From positions 1 through 42,195 of the forward strand of contig JBATPJ010000022.1 of NCBI GenBank assembly GCA_049291395.1: a DNA stretch of 42,195 nucleotides. Reading direction: 5' to 3'. How positions within the stretch are numbered: position 1 is the stretch's first letter; each line of letters begins with the position of its first letter. The notes beneath the pieces are model-generated. The model saw only the letters and a list, made by a program, of their open reading frames with translations. It was not told where the DNA came from and did no database searches. The DNA comes from JAPUDQ01 sp049291395. Lineage in GTDB: Bacteria > Patescibacteriota > Saccharimonadia > Saccharimonadales > Saccharimonadaceae. Position numbers and translations under genes: made by a program. Of the stretch, positions 24,468 to 32,559 are shown piece after piece.

Positions 24468-25523
24468 TCACTGCGGAAACTCAGGCCAGGTCTCGATGGG
24501 GTCCGTCGAACGCACGATGTGCATGCCTGCCGCACGGAACCGATCGAACGCCGCGTCAGCGTCCGGCCCGTAGTCATAGACAACGTTGCCGGACGGGTCC
24601 TTGACGACAATGGATGTCGTGCAGTCCTCGAGCAAGTAGATTTTGCTCGCCAACGCCGGATCCACCGCCACCACCTCGCGCAGGAGATCATCGATCGTCC
24701 ATGCGACGCAGTGGCTCTTGGCCTGACCGGTGATGATGAGAGCATCGAACTCCATCAGCTTCTTGAACAAGCTGACGTTGCGCGCCACCGGGGTGCCGTC
24801 GAACAGCTCCGTGACCTCAGGTCCGAGGATGGAGTAGTTCTCGACCAACGGGTGAGTACCCTTGACCTCGATGCCCGGCTGCGCGCCGCGCACCATGCCA
24901 TGAAATGCCATGGCCTCCGCGAGACCGCTGACCAGCGAATGGCCCTTGTCCCCGATCATGCCGTGGAAGGGCCAGATAGTGAGCTGGTAGCGGCCGGCTG
25001 CCTCAAGCGCCGCCGTGTAGTGCTCGAGATGACGGCGCGCAGCCGTCAGGTCGAACCTCGGTGCATCGGCGCGGAGCGCCGACACCATTAGCGGACTCGG
25101 CAGCCACCGCCCTTGGATGACATCGTCATGCGACACCATCGTGAACGGAGCAGGATGGTTGCCCTGCTGATCGACCAGAAAGGTCGGGTGGAAGACGGCG
25201 AAGGCACGGTGCGTGTCGAGCGTGGCGTAGATCTTGGTGATCCGGCCAAGGTTTGCGTAGAGCCACTCGACCGTTCGCACGCTGTCGTCGACCGCACCGT
25301 TGCCGGACATGCCAGCGACGTAGAGCTCGCCATCCGGGTGACAGAAGGTGTTTTGCGCATCGATGATGAGCACGCCGACCCTGACCTGATCGCGGGCCGC
25401 CGCCGTAACGCGGTTGTCGCGTCGGTAGTCGCCCGCTGCGGCCAGCAGGCCACCGTAGTTGATCCACCGGGCGTCGTTGACGACGCCGAGCGAGTCGTAG
25501 AAGGTGGGAAGTGGGTAGTTCAT
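24468..25523 (-). CDS. Large isochorismatase-family hydrolase, nicotinamidase-like
   Basis: A 351-residue cysteine hydrolase. The triad of the nicotinamidase/isochorismatase family is visible: D55 in LIIDAQNTF, K221 in IEVKGTHPLVENY, and the nucleophile C272 in TGQAKSHCVAW. Possible metal ligands are D103, H105 and H112 (TLDTHRAFAVFH). It is about 100 residues longer than the pncA product at 28596, with a long insert near 115-215. Since it conserves the nicotinamidase residues, nicotinamide or a related amide is a reasonable substrate, but this is not proven. The ATG at 25523 has AAAGG upstream and avoids overlap with the kinase gene. It lies inside the phosphatase-kinase-vWA operon, which ties that triad to NAD metabolism. 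Confidence 0.88.
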   Translation of the reverse strand: MNYPLPTFYDSLGVVNDARWINYGGLLAAAGDYRRDNRVTAAARDQVRVGVLIIDAQNTFCHPDGELYVAGMSGNGAVDDSVRTVEWLYANLGRITKIYATLDTHRAFAVFHPTFLVDQQGNHPAPFTMVSHDDVIQGRWLPSPLMVSALRADAPRFDLTAARRHLEHYTAALEAAGRYQLTIWPFHGMIGDKGHSLVSGLAEAMAFHGMVRGAQPGIEVKGTHPLVENYSILGPEVTELFDGTPVARNVSLFKKLMEFDALIITGQAKSHCVAWTIDDLLREVVAVDPALASKIYLLEDCTTSIVVKDPSGNVVYDYGPDADAAFDRFRAAGMHIVRSTDPIETWPEFPQ

Positions 25524-25548
25524 TGTCGTACCTTTCTCGAGGTTGGTT

Positions 25549-27408
25549 TCACATCTGAAGGAGTGTGATGGAGCGGTTGGTGACGGCATAGATGCCGCCA
25601 GTGGCTGGCACCAGGTAGGTACCAGCATCGACAAACCCAGCAGTGTCGGGAAACTCGCGTTCCACCACCACTGCTCCAGCCTGCACGCCGACGCGAATCA
25701 TGCCGTCGTCCGTCGCTACAAAAAGCGACGAGCCGCTTGGCATTGCACCGCGCACTGTGCGTGCGAGCCAATGATCTTCATCGGCTGCGACATCAAGCGA
25801 CGCCACAACTTCGCCTTTCGACGAGACGACATCACAACGATGGCGCAGCGTACCATGCTGCTGATACACCAAAACGAGCCAGGCATGAGACGACGAGAAC
25901 ACACATGTCGCATCGATCAGCTGACCGGGTATCGGTGCAATCGTGACACGATCGTTAATTCCCGGCCGATCTGGTCGGAATACAAACCCACGTGTCAGTG
26001 CTCCGACTTGGTAGAAGCCCAAGCCGAAGTGATCACCCGTCCAGACTAGGGTCTGGTCAGGGAGTACTTCACCGATAACCATCGGCGCAAATCCACCGGG
26101 CGCAAGGAGCTGTCCTCCACTCACCCATACGCGTGCTGTGCCGCTGGCGTCATACACTGGCAAACGATCCCGGTAGGTGTCGACGGCCTGGCGGTTGGTT
26201 TCCCGTCCACCAGTCAGTGTCACCAGCCGGTGATCCTTGGCAGCGATCGTCTCGTTACCGTGCAATCGGAACCGCACGGACGTCGCATCCGCCGCAGACA
26301 TCACCTGTCGGCCTCCTTCCCGATAGATCGCTCCGTTCTCTTGGTAGAGAAACCTGAGCGTTCCGTCCTGAAAGGCTGCTTGCAGGATATGGCCTACTGT
26401 CCGGAAAATGACTCGAGCCGTCACTTGGCCGCGAATTGTCTCGATCGGCAGTGGCGCACCAGGCAATGCACACATTGGGCACCGATTCCTAGCATGCGTG
26501 AACCCGCATCGCATACACGTCGTCCAGCGCATCGCGTCAAGTATTTGCAGCGGAAATTCATCTCGCCGGTCATGCTCAAACACACGCTCCATCAGACTGC
26601 GCAGCTCATCGGGTAATACATCGAGACTCAGAGCCGGCCTCGGGTATATGACCTCTGGGTGATTCACCGTAATACGGTTCAAAACCCGATCATCGTGTTG
26701 TAGCTTCGCACCGTGTGCCGGTCGATGCACTCCACCGTACGGCCCCACGTAGAGAAATGACTGCAGCAGCATCACAAAGTATGCATACCAGTCACTCATT
26801 TCATCGTGAGGACGGACAAGCCGAAGTGCATCTGGCGCACAGCGCAGAGGGTCAACAAAACGAGTCGTAAACGTCTGGCATGTAAATCCGCCAAACTGCA
26901 TACTGTCCGCGTCAACCAACCGCAGTTGCTTGCCATCAGTCAGCACGTTGAGATCATTGAAGTCACCGATCACAACACGGCTCCGATGGAGCCGACCCAC
27001 GATGCGGTGAAGTTGCCTAAACACCGCGATCACTTGGTTGCCGTCGATACCTGAGCTGTCACGGTAATCACGCTGACCAAGGCGCATGAGTACCTCCATG
27101 CCGTCGACGTAGGGCATCGTATACCCGACGATACTGCCAGAGTTGTCATGCGCCAACTCACGCGGCGCGACAACCTCGATCGACAACTGTCGCGGGAACT
27201 CCGGGAGTTTGCGCTGCTGTTCGTCGAGTCGTTGTCTTGCGCCCAGTTTGGCAGCCGCCATGCCCTGAAAATCCGCATGCGACGGCGCCTTGTAGAGCTT
27301 GAGCACGGTAGTTGGATCGAGACGATAGATGTCCGCCTCTCCGCCAGTACCGATGATCGCGCTCGGCTTCAATGTCACTCTCTTGCCAGCGATATTGACA
27401 GTCGGCAT
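25549..27408 (-). CDS. Ser/Thr kinase-like protein with zinc ribbon (YegI/TerY-P type)
   Basis: A 619-residue protein. Residues 12-285 are a protein kinase fold: glycine loop IIGTGGEADIYRL (18-30), lysine in VLKLYK (K37 or K40), catalytic loop IGDFNDLNVL with D149 and N154, and metal motif LVDADSMQF with D166. The HRD and DFG forms are replaced by GDxNxxN and DxDS, as in the YegI-like group. A zinc ribbon follows (C298, C301, C310, C313). The last 300 residues are beta-rich and repetitive, probably a propeller-like sensor. The ATG at 27408 comes four bases after the PP2C stop and has a GAGGGGG site; a longer frame to 27570 would overlap the PP2C gene. There is no membrane segment. Confidence 0.87.
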   Translation of the reverse strand: MPTVNIAGKRVTLKPSAIIGTGGEADIYRLDPTTVLKLYKAPSHADFQGMAAAKLGARQRLDEQQRKLPEFPRQLSIEVVAPRELAHDNSGSIVGYTMPYVDGMEVLMRLGQRDYRDSSGIDGNQVIAVFRQLHRIVGRLHRSRVVIGDFNDLNVLTDGKQLRLVDADSMQFGGFTCQTFTTRFVDPLRCAPDALRLVRPHDEMSDWYAYFVMLLQSFLYVGPYGGVHRPAHGAKLQHDDRVLNRITVNHPEVIYPRPALSLDVLPDELRSLMERVFEHDRRDEFPLQILDAMRWTTCMRCGFTHARNRCPMCALPGAPLPIETIRGQVTARVIFRTVGHILQAAFQDGTLRFLYQENGAIYREGGRQVMSAADATSVRFRLHGNETIAAKDHRLVTLTGGRETNRQAVDTYRDRLPVYDASGTARVWVSGGQLLAPGGFAPMVIGEVLPDQTLVWTGDHFGLGFYQVGALTRGFVFRPDRPGINDRVTIAPIPGQLIDATCVFSSSHAWLVLVYQQHGTLRHRCDVVSSKGEVVASLDVAADEDHWLARTVRGAMPSGSSLFVATDDGMIRVGVQAGAVVVEREFPDTAGFVDAGTYLVPATGGIYAVTNRSITLLQM

Positions 27409-27412
27409 TGGG

Positions 27413-28204
27413 TCACCCCCTCTCTCGTCGTCCGACGATAATTGTCGTATCGTCATGCAGCAACCCAGGGTTTGGGTTGCTGCGAGGCCAATCACGAGCC
27501 GCCATTTTGAGATGGCGCGACAGCAATTCAGGGTTGCCCGAAAAGTATCGATCACTCCGCCAGAAATCATCCAGCGGAGGGACTACTGACGTAAGACCAG
27601 GCATCTCAGTTCCTTCACGGTCGATGTAGTCATCAACCCCGTCAGTTCCGATAAGCCACGTGTCTACGTCGTCAGTCGCCAGCTCGGCAATTGGTTCAAG
27701 CACGATCAACCCTGGGTCGATACCTATCCGACCCTCAAGCAAACCGTAACCAAGATAAGGCGGCATGTTGTCCGGAAACGGACCAAGCCGCTCCACCTCG
27801 CCATTTATGGCAATGATGCCATCACCTAGAGCAAATGCTGTCGTGACAACAGGCGTCATCATCATACCGACCAGAGTGAAGAGGAAATGATCCTCAACAA
27901 ATGGACGGTAGTCAGAGCCACACATACCTGCGATCGTGTCGAGCCGTGCCAGAACTTGTCGCTGTGCACGCGCCCAGTTAATCCCACGACCTGATAGGTA
28001 CTGCTCACGCAGATTGTCGGCCAAGAGCATGCTCCCAAGTCGCGCGCCTATCTCACTGAATCGGCCGCTCCCGCATCCATCAGCCACCACCGCAATCGTG
28101 AGCTTCTCAGTTCGCTGGAGAACCCATGCATCCTGATAGTTACGCCCCGTCTCGCGGTGATCACGACCGATGGTACTGCCAGCTGCTATCGCAAACGGCG
28201 ACAT
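27413..28204 (-). CDS. PP2C-family protein phosphatase (YegK type)
   Basis: A 263-residue metal-dependent Ser/Thr phosphatase. Metal-site acids appear in NYQDAW (D25), VVADGCGSG (D42), IGTDGVDD and the final HDDTTIIV. Small and soluble, it would reverse the action of the neighbouring kinase. The frame can start at a GTG (28213), but the ATG at 28204 has AGAGG seven bases upstream and begins MSPFAIAAGS, so I chose it. It is the first gene of a four-gene operon (phosphatase, kinase, isochorismatase, vWA). Its promoter contains the best palindrome of the window, suggesting repression by NrtR. Confidence 0.9.
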   Translation of the reverse strand: MSPFAIAAGSTIGRDHRETGRNYQDAWVLQRTEKLTIAVVADGCGSGRFSEIGARLGSMLLADNLREQYLSGRGINWARAQRQVLARLDTIAGMCGSDYRPFVEDHFLFTLVGMMMTPVVTTAFALGDGIIAINGEVERLGPFPDNMPPYLGYGLLEGRIGIDPGLIVLEPIAELATDDVDTWLIGTDGVDDYIDREGTEMPGLTSVVPPLDDFWRSDRYFSGNPELLSRHLKMAARDWPRSNPNPGLLHDDTTIIVGRRERG

Positions 28205-28332
28205 CGTTATCACCTCTCTTGTTTATCGTATGATCTGATTGTTAATGCGCGAGGAGCGTTTTCGTGCTCTCTTCATTCGCCGCGACCGTCTGCCAAACGA
28301 CAGCGATCTGCAACCGTACGGATGTTTGGTTG
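28205..28332 (-). other. Leader of the PP2C operon, no gene seen
   Basis: About 130 bases between the predicted start site and the PP2C ATG. No open frame, terminator or known RNA motif stands out. Confidence 0.4.
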
Positions 28333-28353
28333 TTAGTGTCAATATAACACTAA
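28333..28353. promoter_or_regulatory. Perfect NrtR-box candidate over the PP2C operon promoter
   Basis: TTAGTGT-N7-ACACTAA with both 7-base arms perfectly inverted. It covers the whole -10 box of the minus-strand promoter, so bound protein would block polymerase. The same palindrome, with one mismatch, lies at nadE and pncA. Confidence 0.85.
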
Positions 28354-28370
28354 GTATATTCCTTTGTCTA
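28342..28370 (-). promoter_or_regulatory. Promoter of the PP2C-kinase-isochorismatase-vWA operon
   Basis: The minus strand has TAGACA (28370-28365), a 17-base spacer and TTATAT (28347-28342); shifted by one base it reads TATATT with an 18-base spacer. The -10 lies within the palindrome. Confidence 0.65.
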
Positions 28371-28528
28371 TAGTATTTTTAAAATATCACAATAACTAAA
28401 TCCGATTACGCCATCAATTCCCTAATATACCTAGCTCCTCGTGCGCGATGATATCGTCGGTAATCAGACAATGAGTATAGATGAAAGGCCCAGGTGAACC
28501 CTACCCTACCTCGTACATCCAATTAATA

Positions 28529-28549
28529 TTAGTGTTGACAATACAATAT
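28529..28549. promoter_or_regulatory. Upstream NrtR-box candidate of pncA
   Basis: TTAGTGT-N7-ACAATAT: one perfect half-site and five of seven matches in the other, overlapping the TTGACA -35. Its centre is 33 bp from the downstream box, about three helical turns. Confidence 0.55.
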
Positions 28550-28562
28550 CTATATTTATACT
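28535..28562 (+). promoter_or_regulatory. Promoter of pncA and the phosphoribosyltransferase-Nudix gene
   Basis: A perfect TTGACA (28535-28540), a 16-base spacer and TATACT (28557-28562). The start near 28569 falls inside the downstream palindrome. Confidence 0.8.
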
Positions 28563-28582
28563 TAGTGTATATATTACATTAA
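28562..28582. promoter_or_regulatory. Main NrtR-box candidate of pncA
   Basis: TTAGTGT-N7-ACATTAA, one mismatch from the perfect palindrome at 28333-28353. It spans the expected transcription start and ends just before the AAGGAG ribosome site (28585-28590). Confidence 0.8.
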
Positions 28583-28595
28583 GTAAGGAGCTCCC

Positions 28596-29333
28596 ATGAG
28601 TGAACTAGCGATACCTCGAACATACGGCGACATCGTCACGATCAATGTCGACCCACAAAATGATTTTATGCCGGGCGGTGCTCTGGCGGTCAAAGACGGT
28701 GACCAGGTCGTCCCTACCCTCAACGCGTTGAACGACTGGACGAGGAAGCATCGCGGCAGCCTGGTCTTTACTCGTGATTGGCACCCGGACGGGACAGCGC
28801 ATTTTACAACCAACGGCGGACCGTGGCAGCCACACTGTCGACAGTACCGGGCCGGGGCGGCCTTTCACGATGACCTCAGGATCGAGCCAGATCGTGGCGA
28901 CACGATTGCCAGTAAAGGCATGAGCTACGATGACGATGGATACTCTGGGTATCTCGCGCAGATTGATACTGGTCGTCTGGTCGATATCGTCGCCGATTTG
29001 CCACCTAGTGAGCGAACCGTCGCTGCGGCAATCGACAGGATGATCCAGACCGAGCGGACCCGGCGCTTTGCGATCATCGTCGGTGGCCTCGCTACTGATT
29101 ACTGTGTACTCGCAACAGCCCGCGATGCGATAGAGCGCACTGATCCGTACCGTCATCCCGATGGTAGCCGGACGGTCGATGTTATCATCGCGACTGATGC
29201 GGTGCGGGCTGTCGATATCCAACCTGGCGATGGCGACCGCGCGATCGCAGCACTCATCGAAGCCGGTGCGCTCGCCATGACCTCACAGGAGATCATCAGC
29301 GGCAGCGTATTGAGCGAAAGGAGCAAGCGATGA
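28596..29333 (+). CDS. pncA: Nicotinamidase PncA
   Basis: PncA hydrolyses nicotinamide to nicotinate, the first step of the deamidating NAD salvage route. The 245-residue protein carries D19 in NVDPQNDFMPGGAL and the metal ligands D61, H63 and H69 in DWHPDGTAHF. K107 is in ASKG, and the nucleophile C170 is in GGLATDYCV. A strong AAGGAG precedes the ATG. The next gene, which uses nicotinate, begins within its stop codon (ATGA overlap). Two palindromes in the promoter point to NrtR control. A second nicotinamidase-like enzyme is encoded divergently in the phosphatase-kinase operon. Confidence 0.94.
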   Translation: MSELAIPRTYGDIVTINVDPQNDFMPGGALAVKDGDQVVPTLNALNDWTRKHRGSLVFTRDWHPDGTAHFTTNGGPWQPHCRQYRAGAAFHDDLRIEPDRGDTIASKGMSYDDDGYSGYLAQIDTGRLVDIVADLPPSERTVAAAIDRMIQTERTRRFAIIVGGLATDYCVLATARDAIERTDPYRHPDGSRTVDVIIATDAVRAVDIQPGDGDRAIAALIEAGALAMTSQEIISGSVLSERSKR

Positions 29334-31099
29334 CTGAGCATGATAATCCCTTTCTATCACGAGGACTCGACTATTACAAAGCAACGATGAGTCAAGTAGA
29401 GTTCGAGAAGACCCCTGATGAGACCGTGACCTTTGCGCTCAAAAACCGGAGCCCGCAGCGCCTATCAGACTACTGCAGCCCTGATGAACTCCGCGCCAGA
29501 CTAGACGAGCTCCGTGGCGGCTGGCGGCCCGAAGAAATCGCCTATTTGGCTAGTCTCGTAAACCAAGTTGACGCAGCAGCTCAGTTTCGCCCAGAATTCC
29601 TCGACTACTTGCTCGACAGCGAACTACCTCCGGTCGAAATCAATCTCGACGAGCGTGGCGATCTCAGCGTCCGAACGACCGGCCCTGCCCCACTCGTCAC
29701 ATTCTGGGAGACGGTGATCATGAGCGAGATAAATGAGATCTACTTCCGCAACAAATGTGCGCAAACCGGCACGTCACTTGATGAACTATACGCCGAGGGC
29801 GACCGTCGGCTCGATGCCAAAATCGCCCGTTTGCAGCTGCGACCTGATATACGATTTTCCGACTTCGGAACTCGACGACGCTTCAGCTATGAGTGGCAGC
29901 AACATGTCATCGAACGACTCGCCCGCGAGCTACCGGACAACTTCACAGGGACCAGCAATATCTACCTAGCGCATACACTCGGTCTCAAACCGATCGGTAC
30001 TTTCGCGCACGAACTCCCTATGATCTATGCCGGGCTAGCCGATGGCGATGGCGATCCGCCACTATATGGCCATCACCGCGTGCTCGATGATTGGCAGTCG
30101 ATCTATCGTGGCGATCTCTCGACAGCCCTCACCGACACATTTGGTAGTGAGTTTTTCTTCGATGACGTCGATCCGGAGCATATCGCACAGTGGCAGGCTC
30201 TCCGTCATGATAGTGGCGACCCATTTGATTTTGGTGAGCGAGTGATCGAGGTGTACGAACGACACGATATCGACCCGACGACCAAGACGATTGTCTTTAG
30301 TGACGGGCTTGATATCGATCAAATCATTGCCCTGGCAGATTATTTTAACGGCAAGATCCAGCTCATGTTTGGCTGGGGCACGACACTGACCAATGACCTC
30401 GGTCTAACACCAAATAATTTCGTGATGAAAGCAGTTGCCGTCAATAATATCCCGACGGTCAAACTCAGTGACGTCGAAGGTAAGCACACCGGACCGCCCG
30501 AAGTAGTCGAGCGATATATTGAGGCCGTAAAAACAGTCCGTGCTATGGGAGCGTCGGCATGGCAAGCCCTCTGCCGTGAAGCCGACCAACGACGCGCCGA
30601 AGCTGCGGCGCAGAGAGAACAACTCTGGCATGACGGACCGAATTATACGGCCGATGCTGTCATCATCAACGGCGATAGAGTACGACTCATCTGGCGGGCG
30701 AAGGACCAGATGTGGGCACTGCCCGGCGGATTTGTCGATGAGAGCGAAGACTCACTGTCGGCCGCACGCCGTGAGGCCATGGAAGAATGCCACGCCCTCC
30801 TGAACACCGGCGACTTAGTGTATCGTGGGAGAGTTGACGACCCCAGAACATCGCGGACACGATGGATCGAGACGGACGCCTATCTCTTCTTGACCGAACA
30901 AGAAGACGGCCAAGCCGGCGATGATGCGAATGATATTTGCTGGGCTCAGCTCGATAATCTACCGCCGCTCTATGGATCGCATCGAGAAATTATTGCGCAG
31001 GCTGTTGCGGAGCTGGCGCGACGACAGGAGCTGGTGAGACATGAGGATCAGTGGTATGCAGGTATTTCTTTGGAAACAGCACACCCTCGTACGGTGTGA
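29330..31099 (+). CDS. pncB: Nicotinate phosphoribosyltransferase fused to a Nudix hydrolase
   Basis: A 589-residue two-domain protein. Residues 1-420 are a nicotinate phosphoribosyltransferase. It opens with GLDYYKATM, has GTSNIYLAHTLG and IGTFAHELPM with the family histidine, and RHDSGDPFDFGE. FSDGLDID and FGWGTTLTNDLG form the phosphoribosyl site. Residues about 440-570 are a Nudix domain with GGFVDESEDSLSAARREAMEEC. Its REUXEE acids are intact, but the later Gly is His, so it is probably active. The fusion would make nicotinate mononucleotide and hydrolyse a related nucleotide such as ADP-ribose (inference). An AAGGAG site supports the start. The last 110 bases overlap metG on the opposite strand. 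No NMN adenylyltransferase is present here. Confidence 0.93.
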   Translation: MTEHDNPFLSRGLDYYKATMSQVEFEKTPDETVTFALKNRSPQRLSDYCSPDELRARLDELRGGWRPEEIAYLASLVNQVDAAAQFRPEFLDYLLDSELPPVEINLDERGDLSVRTTGPAPLVTFWETVIMSEINEIYFRNKCAQTGTSLDELYAEGDRRLDAKIARLQLRPDIRFSDFGTRRRFSYEWQQHVIERLARELPDNFTGTSNIYLAHTLGLKPIGTFAHELPMIYAGLADGDGDPPLYGHHRVLDDWQSIYRGDLSTALTDTFGSEFFFDDVDPEHIAQWQALRHDSGDPFDFGERVIEVYERHDIDPTTKTIVFSDGLDIDQIIALADYFNGKIQLMFGWGTTLTNDLGLTPNNFVMKAVAVNNIPTVKLSDVEGKHTGPPEVVERYIEAVKTVRAMGASAWQALCREADQRRAEAAAQREQLWHDGPNYTADAVIINGDRVRLIWRAKDQMWALPGGFVDESEDSLSAARREAMEECHALLNTGDLVYRGRVDDPRTSRTRWIETDAYLFLTEQEDGQAGDDANDICWAQLDNLPPLYGSHREIIAQAVAELARRQELVRHEDQWYAGISLETAHPRTV

Positions 31100-32510
31100 T
31101 GACGCCACCTTCGAAGATTTTGGTGATGGCAGCGGCGGTCGTCGGCATGAACGGCGTTAGTAGCTCGGCGATCTGCTGCAGTGTGCCGACAGCATGGAGC
31201 AGTATCTCTTCGAGATGACCGACTGAGTCAGGATCAGTATCCTTACGCTTGGCGACTTCCCATGGCTTGACGTCTTCGAGGTATTGGTTGAGTGAACGAA
31301 TCGTCACCCAGACAGCATCGAGCGCTTTGTTGAACTCCAGATCGTGCATCGCATCGTGATAGGCCTGACTGTCATGCTCGGCTTTGACGCCCTCACCGAT
31401 GACGCCGGCCTGATAGCGGTTGACCATGGCGACGACACGCTGGACGAGGTTGCCGAGTTCGTTGCTGAGCTCAGTATTGTAGGCAGTCTCAAATTTTTCC
31501 CAGGTGAAATCACCGTCGTCGAGTGTCGGAATATGACGTGAGAAGTAGTAACGGAACCCGTCGACGCCGTAGTTCTCGATGACCTCCATCGGATCGACGA
31601 CATTGCCGATCGATTTGCTCATCTTGACGCCGCCCGAGCCGATATGGCCATGAACCAGCAATTTTTTCGGCAGCGGTAAATCAAGCCCGATCAACATCGC
31701 CGGCCAGATAGCCGCGTGAAAACGCAGGATGTCTTTGCCAACCACTTGGATATCGGCTGGCCAGTATTCTTGCCAGGTTGGGTCGTCTGGGTAGCCAATC
31801 ACCGTGATGTAGTTACTGAGCGCATCGATCCAGACATACATCACCTGACTGTCATCGCCGGGCACTGGTACACCCCAACTAAGGCTCTTTTTGGGCCGTG
31901 AGATACTGATGTCTTGCAGGCCACTATCGAGCAAACTACGAAATTCGTTCTCGCGAAACTTCGGCACGATCTCAAATTTGTGTGCATCGAGCGCAGCGCG
32001 AATCTGCTCGGTGAAGCTACTCAGTTTAAAATAATAATTGTCTTCGCTGAGCCGGGTATATGGCTGCTGATGATCAGGGCAGACGCCGTTGTTTGCCTGG
32101 GCCTCCTTGTCGGTGACGAAGCTTTCACATCCGTTGCAATACCAGCCCTCGTAGGTGCCTTTGTAGATGTAGGGTAATAGTTTTTGCCAGATGTACTGGA
32201 CTGAGCTGACATGGTGCGCGTCGGTCGTGCGGACAAAATCGGTGTACTGCACGCCGAGCGCGGTGATGAAATCTTTGAAGTTCACATGTGACTGATCGAC
32301 GTATTGTTGCGGTGTTAAGCCAGCTTCGACGGCTTTGGCAGCATTTTTGTTGCCATGCTCATCGGTACCGGCTTGAAATTTTACTTCCTGACCATTGGCC
32401 CGATGATATCGCGCCCAGATATCGGCGATCAGATAATCAAGGGCATGACCGATGTGCGGTTTGCCGTTTACATACGGAATAGCGGTCGTGATATAGAGTT
32501 TCTTGCTCAT
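30990..32510 (-). CDS. metG: Methionyl-tRNA synthetase
   Basis: A class I synthetase charging tRNA-Met. Of 506 residues, the HIGH motif is HIGHAL (near 18-23) and the KMSKS loop is VKMSKSIGN (near 313). The connecting domain keeps CNGC and a later C-x-x-H as a reduced zinc knuckle. The anticodon-binding helices follow (ELGNLVQRVVAMVNRY). There is no C-terminal tRNA-binding dimer domain, only a Pro/Ala-rich tail (APVVAPAPQQPAQ). That tail and the residues before it are encoded opposite the end of the phosphoribosyltransferase-Nudix gene. A TGATACAAT box eight bases before the ATG, combined with AAGG, makes a leaderless or nearly leaderless transcript likely. Confidence 0.96.
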   Translation of the reverse strand: MSKKLYITTAIPYVNGKPHIGHALDYLIADIWARYHRANGQEVKFQAGTDEHGNKNAAKAVEAGLTPQQYVDQSHVNFKDFITALGVQYTDFVRTTDAHHVSSVQYIWQKLLPYIYKGTYEGWYCNGCESFVTDKEAQANNGVCPDHQQPYTRLSEDNYYFKLSSFTEQIRAALDAHKFEIVPKFRENEFRSLLDSGLQDISISRPKKSLSWGVPVPGDDSQVMYVWIDALSNYITVIGYPDDPTWQEYWPADIQVVGKDILRFHAAIWPAMLIGLDLPLPKKLLVHGHIGSGGVKMSKSIGNVVDPMEVIENYGVDGFRYYFSRHIPTLDDGDFTWEKFETAYNTELSNELGNLVQRVVAMVNRYQAGVIGEGVKAEHDSQAYHDAMHDLEFNKALDAVWVTIRSLNQYLEDVKPWEVAKRKDTDPDSVGHLEEILLHAVGTLQQIAELLTPFMPTTAAAITKIFEGGVITPYEGVLFPKKYLHTTDPHVSPAPVVAPAPQQPAQ

Positions 32511-32518
32511 TACCTTCT

Positions 32519-32527
32519 ATTGTATCA
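32519..32527 (-). promoter_or_regulatory. Extended -10 promoter of metG, leaderless type
   Basis: TGATACAAT on the minus strand ends eight bases before the metG ATG at 32510, between that ATG and the REP copy. Confidence 0.65.
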
Positions 32528-32534
32528 GATAATC

Positions 32535-32557
32535 ACCTACAGGGTCAGACCCTATAG
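32535..32557 (-). repeat. REP element, copy downstream of the transposase
   Basis: A 23-base element with a near-perfect hairpin (CTACAGGGTC, A, GACCCTATAG on the plus strand, one mismatch). It lies two bases after the transposase stop and is identical in sequence and orientation to 33190-33212. Confidence 0.9.
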
Positions 32558-32559
32558 AT

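Noticed and set aside
28214..28528. tRNA or small RNA in the divergent NAD region
   Set aside because: No cloverleaf, terminator or conserved stem was found; the AT-rich DNA is explained by promoters and operators.
30814..30834. TTAGTGT inside the Nudix part of pncB
   Set aside because: It lies within coding sequence and has no matching second arm.
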